The position numbers and the translations under genes were made by a program. From Rubrivirga sp046845755 (GTDB taxonomy: Bacteria; Bacteroidota; Rhodothermia; Rhodothermales; Rubricoccaceae): DNA of 64,000 nt. The notes under the pieces are model-generated. The model had not been told where the DNA came from, ran no database searches, and saw only the letters and a program-made list of their open reading frames with translations. Where the stretch lies: the NCBI RefSeq assembly GCF_046845755.1, contig NZ_CP177357.1:3348001-3412000 (forward strand), read 5' to 3'. The number at the start of each line of letters is the position of its first letter. Positions within the stretch are counted from its first letter, which is position 1. Positions 37,975 through 46,579 of the stretch are shown one piece after another.

Positions 37975-38040
37975 ACTCAGATTCTGCGTCCGCCTCCGGC
38001 CTCGCCGGCGACGTCGTTCCGCTCCTCCGAACCTGCCCTC

Positions 38041-39033
38041 ATGCCTCGTCTCCTCGCGCTTGCCCTCCTCCTCTCCGCCGGCCCGGCGCTCGCGCAAGAG
38101 CCCGCGTCCTACGCCGTCGGCGACTCGCTCGGCGTGGCGGGCGCCGACGGCGCCTTCGACCCGGTCTCGTCCAACGTCACGGTCTACGGCGCGATCGTCA
38201 ACGCCGAGAGCTGCGCCTACGACGCCGATCGCGGCCTCGTCGTCGTCGTCAACCGGGGCGTCTCGCAGGCCGTCCTGGCGAATGACGCCTGGGTCTCGCT
38301 CGTCCGCTCCGACGGGTCGGTCCACACGGCCCGGTGGATCGGCGTCCAGCGGCCGGACCAGCGCGCCGGCCTCGCGCCGCCGCTGGTCCTCAACGACCCG
38401 CTGGGGAGCGAGATCGCGGGCGGCGTCCTCTATGTCGCCGACCGCGACGGCGGCACGTCCCCGGACGACCCGAGCACCGCCGTCGTCCGCCGGTTCGACG
38501 CCCGCTCGGGCGCGCCCCTCGGTGAGACCCGGATCGAAGAGTCGCCCTGGATCAACGACGTCGCCGTCGCGCCCGACGGGACCGTTTACGCCACGCAGAC
38601 CGGCGACCTCGGGCCGGACCCCGACCCGGCGTCGTTCCGCGTTTACAGGATCGCCCCGGACGGGGCCGTCTCGGTCGTCGTCGAGGGCGCGCCCCTCGAC
38701 CTGCCGAACGGGATCGCGCTCGATGGGGGCCGCCTCGTCGTCGCCAACTACGGCGACGACGCCGTTTTGACGTTCTCGACCTCGGGCGAGCTGCTCGAAA
38801 CCCGGCACGCGGCGCAAGCGGGGAGCGATGGGCTCGTCATCATGCCGGACGGGACGACGTACGTGTCGAGCGTCACGCAGGGCGGCGTCTCGCGCTTGCG
38901 GCCGGGTCAGCCGGCCGAGCTCATCGCGCGGGGCATCCCCGGCGCTGCCTCGATGTGCTACGACGCGGGTGCGGACCGGCTCGTCGTCCCGATGCTCTCG
39001 CACAACGGGCTCGCGCTCGTCCCGCTCGACTGA
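38041..39033 (+). CDS. Secreted NHL/SMP-30-type beta-propeller protein
   Basis: 330 residues from ATG 38041 with a signal peptide (MPRLLALALLLSAGPALAQ). Repeated blades of a six-bladed propeller are visible: NAESCAYDADRGLVVVVNRG, WINDVAVAPDGTVYATQTG, LPNGIALDGGRLVVANYGDD, GSDGLVIMPDGTTYVSSVTQ. The repeated N/D-G-x-x pattern and lengths match NHL or SMP-30/gluconolactonase-like proteins. Enzymatic activity as a lactonase is possible but the metal ligands cannot be confirmed by eye. It acts in the periplasm or outside. It converges on the HiPIP gene. Confidence 0.8.
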   Translation: MPRLLALALLLSAGPALAQEPASYAVGDSLGVAGADGAFDPVSSNVTVYGAIVNAESCAYDADRGLVVVVNRGVSQAVLANDAWVSLVRSDGSVHTARWIGVQRPDQRAGLAPPLVLNDPLGSEIAGGVLYVADRDGGTSPDDPSTAVVRRFDARSGAPLGETRIEESPWINDVAVAPDGTVYATQTGDLGPDPDPASFRVYRIAPDGAVSVVVEGAPLDLPNGIALDGGRLVVANYGDDAVLTFSTSGELLETRHAAQAGSDGLVIMPDGTTYVSSVTQGGVSRLRPGQPAELIARGIPGAASMCYDAGADRLVVPMLSHNGLALVPLD

Positions 39034-39062
39034 CCGGCCGCTAGACCGGCCGCTGGAACGCG

Positions 39063-39383
39063 CTAGGCCGCCGCCTGCCACGTGGAGCACCAGCCGTCCG
39101 GGGCGACGGGCCCGGCGAAGAGCTGGCACCCACCGCACGGCGACGCGCCCTCGGGCGCGTTGTAGAGCCGGCAGTTGCTGCACAGTTGGCCCGGCGTCGC
39201 CGAGTTGTCGACGTAGTTGAGCGCGGCCCGGTTCTGGAGCGCCTGCCCGTCGAGGTCGCCGTAGCCGGCGCACGAGGCGGCCGTGACGGCCGAGTCGCCG
39301 CCGCAGGCGGCGAGCAGGGGGCTGACGCCCAAGACGGCGCCAGCAGAGACGAGGAAACGACGGCGGGAGACGGGATCGGACAT
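39063..39383 (-). CDS. High-potential iron-sulfur protein (HiPIP), Tat-exported
   Basis: 106 residues from ATG 39383. A twin-arginine signal (SRRRFLVSAGAVLG) with a lipobox-like SPLLAAC ends near residue 27. The mature part carries the HiPIP cysteine pattern CSNCRLYNAPEG..CGGCQLF..GWCSTW, which binds one [4Fe-4S] cluster at high potential and shuttles electrons in the periplasm. Extra early Cys (ASCAGYG) is present. It follows an unrelated propeller gene on the other strand and sits just downstream (minus strand) of the carbohydrate-oxidation cluster, so it might take electrons from its periplasmic dehydrogenases; that link is inferred only. Confidence 0.85.
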   Translation of the reverse strand: MSDPVSRRRFLVSAGAVLGVSPLLAACGGDSAVTAASCAGYGDLDGQALQNRAALNYVDNSATPGQLCSNCRLYNAPEGASPCGGCQLFAGPVAPDGWCSTWQAAA

Positions 39384-39570
39384 GACGGGGTGGAGGACGT
39401 GTGAACGGAGTCTACGGCGGACAGTCGCGCAGGACCCCGGGTCTCCCCTGTTCCTTGCCGTGCGGCGTCTCACAGAGGGGACGAGCAAGATGTCTGCGCC
39501 CGTGCCACACGGAGAGGCTCTGCCCCTTCCCCGTCCGCGAGCGAAGCGAACCGGAGGTCGGCGCCGCTAG

Positions 39571-40581
39571 CTACCCTTCGCTCGCCTTCGAGAACTGCTG
39601 GTCGAAGACGATGTCCGACGGTGGGAAGTCGATGCGCTTGACGAACGCGGCGGCCTCGGCGGCGCCGTGCTCGCGGTCCATCTTCATGTCCTCCCACTCG
39701 ACCGACAGCGGGCCGGTGTAGCCGACGTCGTTGAGGGCCCGGATGATCTCCTCGAAGCGGATCTTGCCCCGGCCCAGGCTGCGGAAGTCCCAGCTCCGGC
39801 GCGCGTCGCCGAACTCGGTGTGGCCACCGAGCGTGCCGGCCTCGGTCCGCACGTCGGACCACCAAACGTCCTTCATGTGGACGTGGAAGATGCGGTCGCC
39901 GTGGTCGCGGATAAAGCGGACGTAGTCGGCGTTCTGGTAACCGAAGTGGCTGGGGTCGAAGTTGATCCCGAACATCGGGTGGCCGCCCATCGCGTCGAGC
40001 GCGCGGGCCCAGCTCGGCCCGTCGAAGGCGATCTCGGACGGGTGGACCTCGAGCGCGAACCGGACGCCGAGCTGCTGCATCCGGTCGAGAATGGGGATCC
40101 AGCGGTCGGCGGTCTCCTGGAAGCCGGCCTCGATGTCCTCGGGCAGGTTCGGCGGCCACGAGTAGAAGAGGTGCCAGATCGGCGAGCCGGTAAAGCCGGT
40201 GATCACGTCGAGCCCGAGCGCGGCGGCGGCCTCGGCCGTCTTGACGACCTCCTGGGCGGCCCGCTGGCGGACGCCCTCGGGCTCGCCGTCGCCCCAGACG
40301 TGGGCCGGCACAATCGCCTTGTGGCGCCCGTCGATCATCTTGTCGGCCACGGCCTGCCCGACGAGGTGGCACGAGATGGCGTACACGCTCAGTCCGTGGT
40401 CCGCCAGCAGCTGCCGGTGCGACTCCGCGTAGCCGTCCTCGTCGAGCACACGCGAGATGTCGAGGTGGTCGCCCCACGTCGCGAGCTCGAGGCCGTCGTA
40501 GCCCCACGACGCCGCCTTGGGCGCGAGCTCGGCGATGGGCATGTCGGCCCACTGGCCGGTAAAGAGGGTGACGGGACGCAT
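39571..40581 (-). CDS. Sugar phosphate isomerase/epimerase (xylose-isomerase-like TIM barrel)
   Basis: 336 residues from ATG 40581, without an export signal, hence cytoplasmic. The AP-endonuclease-2 (xylose isomerase-like) barrel shows GYDGLELATWGDHLDIS, ALEVHPSEIAFDG (metal Glu), FDPSHFGY (Asp/His), FHVHMKDVWW (His) and SVEWEDMKMDRE (Glu). These are the usual divalent-metal ligands. It probably isomerises or epimerises a keto- or aldo-sugar made by the oxidoreductases in this cluster. It is the last gene of the main minus-strand sugar block, with TGATGGG repeats just upstream of its start. Confidence 0.88.
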   Translation of the reverse strand: MRPVTLFTGQWADMPIAELAPKAASWGYDGLELATWGDHLDISRVLDEDGYAESHRQLLADHGLSVYAISCHLVGQAVADKMIDGRHKAIVPAHVWGDGEPEGVRQRAAQEVVKTAEAAAALGLDVITGFTGSPIWHLFYSWPPNLPEDIEAGFQETADRWIPILDRMQQLGVRFALEVHPSEIAFDGPSWARALDAMGGHPMFGINFDPSHFGYQNADYVRFIRDHGDRIFHVHMKDVWWSDVRTEAGTLGGHTEFGDARRSWDFRSLGRGKIRFEEIIRALNDVGYTGPLSVEWEDMKMDREHGAAEAAAFVKRIDFPPSDIVFDQQFSKASEG

Positions 40582-40703
40582 GGGGGTGATGGGTGAACGG
40601 GTGATGGGTGATGGGCTCTCCGCCTGGTCCCACGGCGACCACTGGCGCGCGTCGGGGCGGGGCCCCGGGGGGCCTTGCTACTCAGCGGCGGCGGGCGGGC
40701 GCA

Positions 40704-41312
40704 TTAGAGGAGGCCGTGGGCGGCGAGGTCGCGGCGCAAGGCGGCAGGGTCGGTAAAGTGGATAGCGTGGAAGCCGAGCGCGTCGGCCGCCTCGACGTTC
40801 GGGACCGAGTCGTCGACGAACACAGCATCGCCGGGATCGAGCTCGAAGCGGTCCATCAAGTGCTCGAAGATGAGGACGTCGGGCTTGGCCAGGCCGACCT
40901 CGCCCGAGACGACGATCCCGTCGAACCAGCTTAAAAACTCGAACCGCTGGCGGGCGATGGGGAAGGTCTCGGCGGACCAGTTGGTCAGCGCCAGCAGCGG
41001 CACGCCGGCCGCCTTGAGCTCGCGAAGGATCTCGACGGTGCCGTCGATGGGTCCGCCCAGCATGTCGGGCCAGCGGCTCCACCACGCGTCGAGCCACTCG
41101 GCGTGCTCGGGGAAGCGCCGCTTGCGCTCGGCGATGCCGTCGGCAAAGGGGCGCCCGGCGTCGAACTGGCGGTTCCACTCGGACGTGGCGACGTGGTCGA
41201 GAAAGTGCTCGATCTCGGCCTCCGTTCCGCCCATTGCGCGGTACGCGTAGCGCGGGTCCCAGTCGATGAGGACCGCGCCGAGGTCGAAGACAACCGTCGA
41301 GGGACGAGGCAT
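40704..41312 (-). CDS. HAD-family phosphatase
   Basis: 202 residues from ATG 41312. HAD motif I VFDLGAVLIDWD at 9-20 (DxG variant as in the HAD-IA YihX/haloacid-dehalogenase-like group), motif II ALTNWSAETFP near 110, motif III Lys in LAKPDVLIFEH near 142, and motif IV FVDDSVPNVEAADALG near 168. The four are complete, so it is probably an active phosphatase. The YihX-type group acts on sugar phosphates such as glucose-1-phosphate; location in a sugar cluster supports this, but the substrate is unproven. Cytoplasmic. Confidence 0.9.
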   Translation of the reverse strand: MPRPSTVVFDLGAVLIDWDPRYAYRAMGGTEAEIEHFLDHVATSEWNRQFDAGRPFADGIAERKRRFPEHAEWLDAWWSRWPDMLGGPIDGTVEILRELKAAGVPLLALTNWSAETFPIARQRFEFLSWFDGIVVSGEVGLAKPDVLIFEHLMDRFELDPGDAVFVDDSVPNVEAADALGFHAIHFTDPAALRRDLAAHGLL

Positions 41313-41385
41313 GGAGGGAGTCGGGTCGGAGGGATGGACAGATCAGGACACGGCGGGACGAGCGCGTTTGCCCATCCCGCATCCC

Positions 41386-42558
41386 TCATCCCCCATCCCT
41401 CCCCGTCGGCGGCGTGTAGCGGGCGTCGACCCACGCCTCCTGGCGCCCGCTCTCGAGCGCCGTCAGGATAAAGTGGACGCCGCGCGCGCCGTCCTCGACA
41501 GTCGGGAAGTCGAGGTCGAGCGGGTCGGGCGTCTCGCCCGCGAGCCGGGCGGCAATCGTGCGGAGCGCGTTCGAGTAGACGTTCGCGAACGCCTCGTTGA
41601 ACGCCTCCGGGTGGCCCGGCGGCAGGCGGCTGGCGTGCTGGGCGGCGGGCGACAGGTGGTCATGGCCCCGGCGGATGACGCGGGACGTCCCCGCGAGGGG
41701 GTGGTGGTGGAGCTCGTTGGGATCCTCCTGGTGCCACGTCAGCGTGCCCTCCGTGCCGCTCACGCGCAGGCGCAGGTCGTTCTCGATGCCGGCCGCGACC
41801 TGCGAGCAGTGAAGCACGCCGCCCGCGCCGCCCTCGAACCGGAGCAGCACGTTTGCGTCGTCGTCGATGGCGCGGCCGGGGACGAATGTGCGGACGTCGG
41901 CGCACATCCGGTCGAGGTGCAGGCCGGTCACGTACGTCGCGAGGTTCTCGGCGTGGCTGCCGATGTCGCCGAGCGCGCCGGCGCCGGCCTTCTCGGGGTC
42001 GGTCCGCCAGACGGCCTGCTTCATGCCGTCCTGCTCGATGGGCTCCGAGAGCCAGCCCTGGCTGTACTCGGCGACCACCTTGCGGACCTCGCCGATCGCG
42101 CCGTCGGCCACCATCGCCCGCGCCTCCTTGACCATCGGGTAGCCGGTGTAGTTGTGCGTCAGCGCGAACGTGACGTCGTTGGCGTGGACCGCCTGCACGA
42201 GCGCCTCGGCGTCCGCCAGCGTCGTCGTCATCGGCTTGTCGCAGACGACCGAGATCCCGCGCTCGACGAACGCGAGGGCGGCCGGCGCGTGGAGCCAGTT
42301 CGGCGTCACGATCGACACCACGTCGATGCCGTCGGGGCGCGCGGCCTCGGCCTCGGCCATCTCCTCGAACGAGCCGTACGCCCGCTCGACACCGAGCGTT
42401 TTGGCGTGCGCGCGGCTTCTGTCGGGGTCGGAGGAGAAGACGCCCGCGACGAGGGTCGCGAGCCCGTCCATGCGCATCGCGCGGCGGTGGACGTCGCCGA
42501 TAAAGGCGCCGGGGCCGCCGCCGACCATGCCGGCGCGAAGGGGTCGATCGAGAGACAT
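41386..42558 (-). CDS. Gfo/Idh/MocA family oxidoreductase (cytoplasmic)
   Basis: 390 residues from ATG 42558 (MSLDRPLRAGMVGGGPGAFI); the open extension to 42696 is arginine-rich and not coding. The N-terminal Rossmann fold has GMVGGGPGAFIGDVH (about 10-24), and CDKPMTTTLADA (about 98) holds the conserved Lys-Pro. The C-terminal domain begins with GALGDIGSHAENLATY (about 180). It is an NAD(P)-dependent sugar or polyol dehydrogenase, without a signal, so it acts inside the cell, probably on a keto-sugar or inositol-like product delivered by the periplasmic enzymes. The stop is at 41386, 73 bases upstream of the HAD start. Confidence 0.9.
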   Translation of the reverse strand: MSLDRPLRAGMVGGGPGAFIGDVHRRAMRMDGLATLVAGVFSSDPDRSRAHAKTLGVERAYGSFEEMAEAEAARPDGIDVVSIVTPNWLHAPAALAFVERGISVVCDKPMTTTLADAEALVQAVHANDVTFALTHNYTGYPMVKEARAMVADGAIGEVRKVVAEYSQGWLSEPIEQDGMKQAVWRTDPEKAGAGALGDIGSHAENLATYVTGLHLDRMCADVRTFVPGRAIDDDANVLLRFEGGAGGVLHCSQVAAGIENDLRLRVSGTEGTLTWHQEDPNELHHHPLAGTSRVIRRGHDHLSPAAQHASRLPPGHPEAFNEAFANVYSNALRTIAARLAGETPDPLDLDFPTVEDGARGVHFILTALESGRQEAWVDARYTPPTGRDGG

Positions 42559-42590
42559 GCGTTCAGAGAGGAGAGGGCGGGTGACCCGGC

Positions 42591-42848
42591 TTACACCATG
42601 TCGGCGACGATGGTGCCGAGGCCGATGGCGACACCGAGGGCGTATGCGACTTTGCCCGCCGACTCCGCCCACGCCGGCCCGCCGCGGCGCGCCCACACGA
42701 ACAGCGCGCTGCCGACCGCGAGCGCGAGGGCGATCGCGCCCTGCCCGAGGTCGACGTAGCCGGGCACGGCCAAGCGCAGGACGGCGACGGCTGCGAAGAA
42801 GACGCCGACGGCGGCGAAAAACGTGGGGGAGCTTGACGGAGAGGCCAT
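42591..42848 (-). CDS. Small three-span membrane protein, copy A
   Basis: 85 residues from ATG 42848. Three hydrophobic helices, FFAAVGVFFAAVAVLRLAV, GAIALALAVGSALFVWARRG and VAYALGVAIGLGTIVADMV. The order, length and the SALFVWARRGGPAW motif match the neighbouring copy (NALFFWTFRGAPPW), so the two are tandem duplicates. They are embedded in the sugar-oxidation cluster. No family recognised; perhaps a small integral partner of one of the membrane or periplasmic oxidoreductases, which would be a new role. Confidence 0.75.
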   Translation of the reverse strand: MASPSSSPTFFAAVGVFFAAVAVLRLAVPGYVDLGQGAIALALAVGSALFVWARRGGPAWAESAGKVAYALGVAIGLGTIVADMV

Positions 42849-42855
42849 CGTGGGA

Positions 42856-43113
42856 CTAGAGAACGAAGCTGGAGATGGCGCCCGCGAGGCCGAGCACGAA
42901 CAGGCCGACGGCGGCGGGCTTGACCCACGGCGGGGCGCCGCGGAAGGTCCAGAAAAAGAGCGCGTTCGCGGCGGCGAACGCGAGCTCCCACCCGGCCGCG
43001 AGCGCGTCGGGCGGCGTGGCCGTCATGTCGCGCACGCCGACGACGAGGAAGAACAGCGCCAGCACGGCGTAGCTGCCGCCCTGCATCGGGTTGGAGCGCG
43101 GGGCATCGGTCAT
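42856..43113 (-). CDS. Small three-span membrane protein, copy B
   Basis: 85 residues from ATG 43113, the same length as the copy just downstream. MTDAPRSNPMQGGSYAVLAL opens helix 1, followed by AFAAANALFFWTFRGAPPWV (helix 2) and KPAAVGLFVLGLAGAISSFVL (helix 3). The start codon overlaps the stop of the preceding TIM-barrel isomerase gene by four bases (43110-43113), so the two are translationally coupled. Duplicated as a pair with 42591-42848; function unknown. Confidence 0.75.
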   Translation of the reverse strand: MTDAPRSNPMQGGSYAVLALFFLVVGVRDMTATPPDALAAGWELAFAAANALFFWTFRGAPPWVKPAAVGLFVLGLAGAISSFVL

Positions 43114-44021
43114 ACGGTGCAGCGCGCGATGGCGTCGGCGAGGGCGGCGCGGGGGTCGCCGGTGGGGATAAACTCCTGGGCCACGAACCCGTCGAAGCCC
43201 GCCGCGTCGAGGGCGCGCATGATGGCGGGGTAGAACAGCTCTTGGGACTCGTCGATCTCGTGGCGCCCGGGCACGCCGGCCGTGTGGATGTGCGCGATGG
43301 CGTCGAGGTGGTCCGTGACGGTGCGGATCACGTCGCCCTCCATGATCTGCATGTGGTAGATGTCGTACAGGATCTTGAAGCGCGACGACCCGAGCCGCTC
43401 GACCAGCGCCAGCCCCCACGCCGTCGAGTCGGCCTGGTAGTCGGGGTGGTCGACCTTCGAGTTGAACAGCTCGATGCACAGCGTGACGCCCAGCCGCTCG
43501 GCGTCGGGCAGGATCTGCTCGATGCCCTGCGCCATCGTCTCCAGCCCGGCCGCGTCGTCGAGCCCGTCGCGGTTGCCGGAGAAGACGATGAGGTTGGGCC
43601 ACCCGGCGTCGGCGGTCGCCGCGAGCTGGCGGCGGTACGCGGGCACCAGCCACTCGTGGTGCGCGGCCCGATTCCAGCCCTTCCGGAGGGCGTCGACGGC
43701 GGCGTCGGGGTGGGCCGTCATCGCGCACGTCAGGCCGTAGCGCGCGAGCACGGGCGCGTCGGCCGGCTGCACGAGCTCGACGGAGGCGATGCCGAGGTCG
43801 GCGGCCGTCTCGCACAGCTGTTCGAGGGGCCAGTCGCCAAAGGGCCACCGGCACACGGAGTGCCGGAACGAGGGGGCGCGAAGCGGGCCCGCCATCACCG
43901 GCCCGGCCGTCTCCAGCGGCGGCGCTGGCGTCTGCGCCTCGGCGGGCGCGAGCGCGGCGGGCGCGCACCCCGCCAGCGGCAGCGCGGCCCCGGCGGCGCG
44001 GACGAAGTCTCGACGGTTCAT
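43110..44021 (-). CDS. Tat-exported TIM-barrel isomerase (hydroxypyruvate isomerase-like)
   Basis: 303 residues from ATG 44021. The signal contains twin arginine (MNRRDFVRAAGAALPLAGC) plus a lipobox-like LAGC, so it is exported by Tat and perhaps lipidated. Xylose-isomerase-like barrel: LCIELFNSKVDHPDYQADS (metal Glu), ILYDIYHMQIMEGDVIR (Asp/His), HIHTAGVPGRHEID (His) and FVAQEFIPTGDP (Glu). The pattern is closest to the hydroxypyruvate isomerase branch. It should act on a sugar in the periplasm. It is the second of two adjacent exported isomerases and is coupled to the small membrane protein gene by a four-base overlap. Confidence 0.85.
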   Translation of the reverse strand: MNRRDFVRAAGAALPLAGCAPAALAPAEAQTPAPPLETAGPVMAGPLRAPSFRHSVCRWPFGDWPLEQLCETAADLGIASVELVQPADAPVLARYGLTCAMTAHPDAAVDALRKGWNRAAHHEWLVPAYRRQLAATADAGWPNLIVFSGNRDGLDDAAGLETMAQGIEQILPDAERLGVTLCIELFNSKVDHPDYQADSTAWGLALVERLGSSRFKILYDIYHMQIMEGDVIRTVTDHLDAIAHIHTAGVPGRHEIDESQELFYPAIMRALDAAGFDGFVAQEFIPTGDPRAALADAIARCTV

Positions 44022-44092
44022 GGGGCGGGTCCGAGGGGTGGGGTCTGAGGTCCGAGTGGCCACGGCCGGCAGGGCTCCGACCCTCCGAGCCG

Positions 44093-44980
44093 TTACCGCA
44101 GCGAGTCGACGTAGGCCATGCTGTCTCGGGCGAAGGCGAGGCTCCCGTCGGGCGGGTTGTCGGCCTCCAGGAAGGCGTGGCGCAAGCCGGCCGTCTCGCT
44201 GGCGGCGAAGATGCGCGGCCAGTCGATGGTGCCTTGTCCGACGACCGTCTGCGCCATCTCGTCGCCCGCGCCGTCCTTGACGTGCCACAGCGGGAAGCGG
44301 CCGGGGTACCTCCGAAAAATGTCGACGGGGTCGTGGCCGGCCACGACGGCCCAGTACAGGTCGAGCTCGAGCGTGACCAAGTCCGGCTCGAGGCGCTCGA
44401 CAAAGTCGAAGTAGGCCGGGCGGTCGGTCCCGAAGGTGTCGAACTCGAAGTCGTGGTTGTGGTACGCCAGCCGGACGCCCGCCGCGTTCGCGCGCTCGCC
44501 CATCCCGTTGAGCTGGTCGGCGAGGCGGAGGTAGCCGTCGCGGTCGGGCCGCGCGTCCGGCGGGAGCCACGGGATCACGAGGTAGTCGTGGCCGACCGTG
44601 GTGACGGTCTCCAGCGCCGTGTCGAAGGCGGGCAGGCCCGCCTCGGCCATGCTCGCGGAGTCGGCGACGAGCTCGGCGACGAGCTGGTGGGCCGCGGGCG
44701 TCGCGAGCCCGTGCGCCGCGAGCGCGTCGCGGAAGGCGGCCGGGTCGCGGTCGGCGTAGCCCGCCGTCTCGACCTCGCCGATCCCGACCCGCGCCAGCAT
44801 CTCGAGCACGCCGTTGACGTCGCCGGGGAGCACGTCGCGGACGGTCCACAGCTGGATCCCGATCTCGGCGGGGATGTCGGCGGCGCGGGCCGCGGCGAGG
44901 GCGCGAGCAGCACCCGGCCCAAGCGCGGCGCCCAGGGCGACGGCGGCGCCGGACTGGCGGAGAAAGCGGCGGCGGTTCAT
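44093..44980 (-). CDS. Tat-exported sugar phosphate isomerase/epimerase
   Basis: 295 residues from ATG 44980. The signal MNRRRFLRQSGAAVALGAAL has a twin-arginine motif; cleavage near ARA. The barrel carries the metal-binding residues AYHNHDFEFD (His/Glu), ELDLYWAVVAGHDP (Asp), PLWHVKDGAGDE (His) and AFLEADNPPDG (Glu). Typical of the sugar phosphate isomerase/epimerase family of glycoside-oxidation clusters. It is exported, so the substrate is likely not phosphorylated. TGATGGG-type inverted repeats fill the gap (44981-45072) to the Gfo/Idh/MocA gene upstream. Confidence 0.88.
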   Translation of the reverse strand: MNRRRFLRQSGAAVALGAALGPGAARALAAARAADIPAEIGIQLWTVRDVLPGDVNGVLEMLARVGIGEVETAGYADRDPAAFRDALAAHGLATPAAHQLVAELVADSASMAEAGLPAFDTALETVTTVGHDYLVIPWLPPDARPDRDGYLRLADQLNGMGERANAAGVRLAYHNHDFEFDTFGTDRPAYFDFVERLEPDLVTLELDLYWAVVAGHDPVDIFRRYPGRFPLWHVKDGAGDEMAQTVVGQGTIDWPRIFAASETAGLRHAFLEADNPPDGSLAFARDSMAYVDSLR

Positions 44981-45072
44981 CGGGTGATGGGTAATGGGTG
45001 AGGAGGGATGAGAAGGGGTCTAGGAATGACAGCGCCCGGCGCGAGAGCCCATCACCCGTTGCCCATCACCCA

Positions 45073-46506
45073 TCACTCCGGAAGCTCCCAGCCGGCGCGG
45101 TAGGGGCGCGTCAGGATGGAGGCGTCGTGGTTCGTGATCGTGCCGTCGGGGGCGACCGTGAGGGGGTGACCGGCGGCCATCGCGGCGACGCCGAGCAGCA
45201 TGATCTCGTTGAGGTGGGCGGCGTACGCGAAGGGGCACGAGACGGCCTCGGTCCCCTGAATTGCGCGGATCCAGTTCGCCTCGTGCGCGCGGATCCCGCC
45301 GTCGATGCGGCGGAGCGAGGTCGGCACGGCGGCGGCCTCGGCGGCGAGGTCGAGGTCGGGCGCGGCGGGCAGGAAGCGCGGGTTCGTGCCGTACGTCTCG
45401 TGGATGAGCATCCCGCGGTCGCCGATGAAGATGACGCCGCCGTTCGGGTCGAGCTCGAAGCCCTCGGGCGCTTGGGGCGGCGTCGGGGGGAGCAGGCCGC
45501 CGTCGTACCACGTCATCGTGACGGACTGGCCGGCGTCGGCCTGGCCGGCGGCGGCGCCGAGACCGTCGAACTCGTAGCGCGTCAACGTCGCCAGCGGGTA
45601 CGTGCCGCGCGTGTCGCCCTCGCCGCCCCACGGCGTGTGCCGGGTCTCGACCCGTGCGGGGCGGCCCAGGTCGAGCGCCCACACGGGGAAGTCGACGAGG
45701 TGCGCGCCCATGTCGCCGAGCGAGCCGACGCCGAAGCCGACGAAGCCGCGCCAGCCGAACGGGTGGATGCCGGGGCGGTACGGCTGGGCCTCGTTCGGGC
45801 CGAGGTAGAGGTCCCACGCCACGCCCTCGGGCACGGGCGCCGGGTCGGGCAGCGGGACGCCTTGGGGCCACCAGCCGTTGGGCCGGTTCGTCCACGACTG
45901 GACCTCGCGGATCGGGCCGAGCACGCCCGCGCGGACCACCTCGACCACGCGGCGGCCGTCGTCGCCGGAGTGGCCCTGGTTGCCCATCTGCGTCACCACG
46001 CCGGTCGCCGCGGCCTTGGCCGCCAGCCGCCGGCTCTCGTCAACGGTGTACGTCAACGGCTTCTGGGCGTAGACCGCGAGCCCGCCGTTCATCGCCATCA
46101 GCGCGGCGTGCGCGTGGACGTGGTCCGGCGTGGCGATCACGACGCCGTCGAGGCCGGACTCGCGCGCCAGCAGCTCGCGGTAGTCGGCGTACGCCGTCGC
46201 GCCGTCGTAGGCGTCGCGCAGCGCCGCGCCGGCCTGGCGTGCGCCCGCGTCGTCGGAGCCGAGGCGCCGCGCGATGCCCGCCCGCACGTGGCCCATGTCG
46301 ATGTCGGCGATCGCCGCGATCCGCACGTCGTCCATCATCGCGAGGGGCGCCGCGTTCGACGCGCCCATCCCGCCGGCCCCGATGATGCCAATCGCGACGG
46401 TGTCGCTGGGCGCCACGAATCCGGCCCCGCCCAAGACGTGCCGGGGCACGATAAACGGCGCGACGCCGGCGGCGGCGGTGGAGCGGACAAAGTCTCGACG
46501 CTTCAT
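45073..46506 (-). CDS. Tat-exported Gfo/Idh/MocA oxidoreductase
   Basis: 477 residues from ATG 46506, with twin-arginine signal (MKRRDFVRSTAAAGVAPFIV). The Rossmann part begins IGIIGAGGMGASNAAPLAMM (about 38-57), with AQKPLTYTVDESRRL (about 129), and the C-terminal domain contains GSLGDMGAHLVDFPVWAL (about 240). Exported members of this family oxidise glycosides or sugars with a tightly bound NAD. In Bacteroidota they occur with DUF1080 proteins and exported isomerases, as here, in 3-keto-glycoside breakdown. It is flanked by TGATGGG-type inverted repeats at both ends of its gaps. A cytoplasmic family member lies 3 kb downstream. Confidence 0.9.
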   Translation of the reverse strand: MKRRDFVRSTAAAGVAPFIVPRHVLGGAGFVAPSDTVAIGIIGAGGMGASNAAPLAMMDDVRIAAIADIDMGHVRAGIARRLGSDDAGARQAGAALRDAYDGATAYADYRELLARESGLDGVVIATPDHVHAHAALMAMNGGLAVYAQKPLTYTVDESRRLAAKAAATGVVTQMGNQGHSGDDGRRVVEVVRAGVLGPIREVQSWTNRPNGWWPQGVPLPDPAPVPEGVAWDLYLGPNEAQPYRPGIHPFGWRGFVGFGVGSLGDMGAHLVDFPVWALDLGRPARVETRHTPWGGEGDTRGTYPLATLTRYEFDGLGAAAGQADAGQSVTMTWYDGGLLPPTPPQAPEGFELDPNGGVIFIGDRGMLIHETYGTNPRFLPAAPDLDLAAEAAAVPTSLRRIDGGIRAHEANWIRAIQGTEAVSCPFAYAAHLNEIMLLGVAAMAAGHPLTVAPDGTITNHDASILTRPYRAGWELPE

Positions 46507-46579
46507 GGGTGAGGAGTCATGGGTGATGGGTGAGGAGCGGGAGGAGGGAAAGAGCCCATCACTCTTTACCCCTCACACC

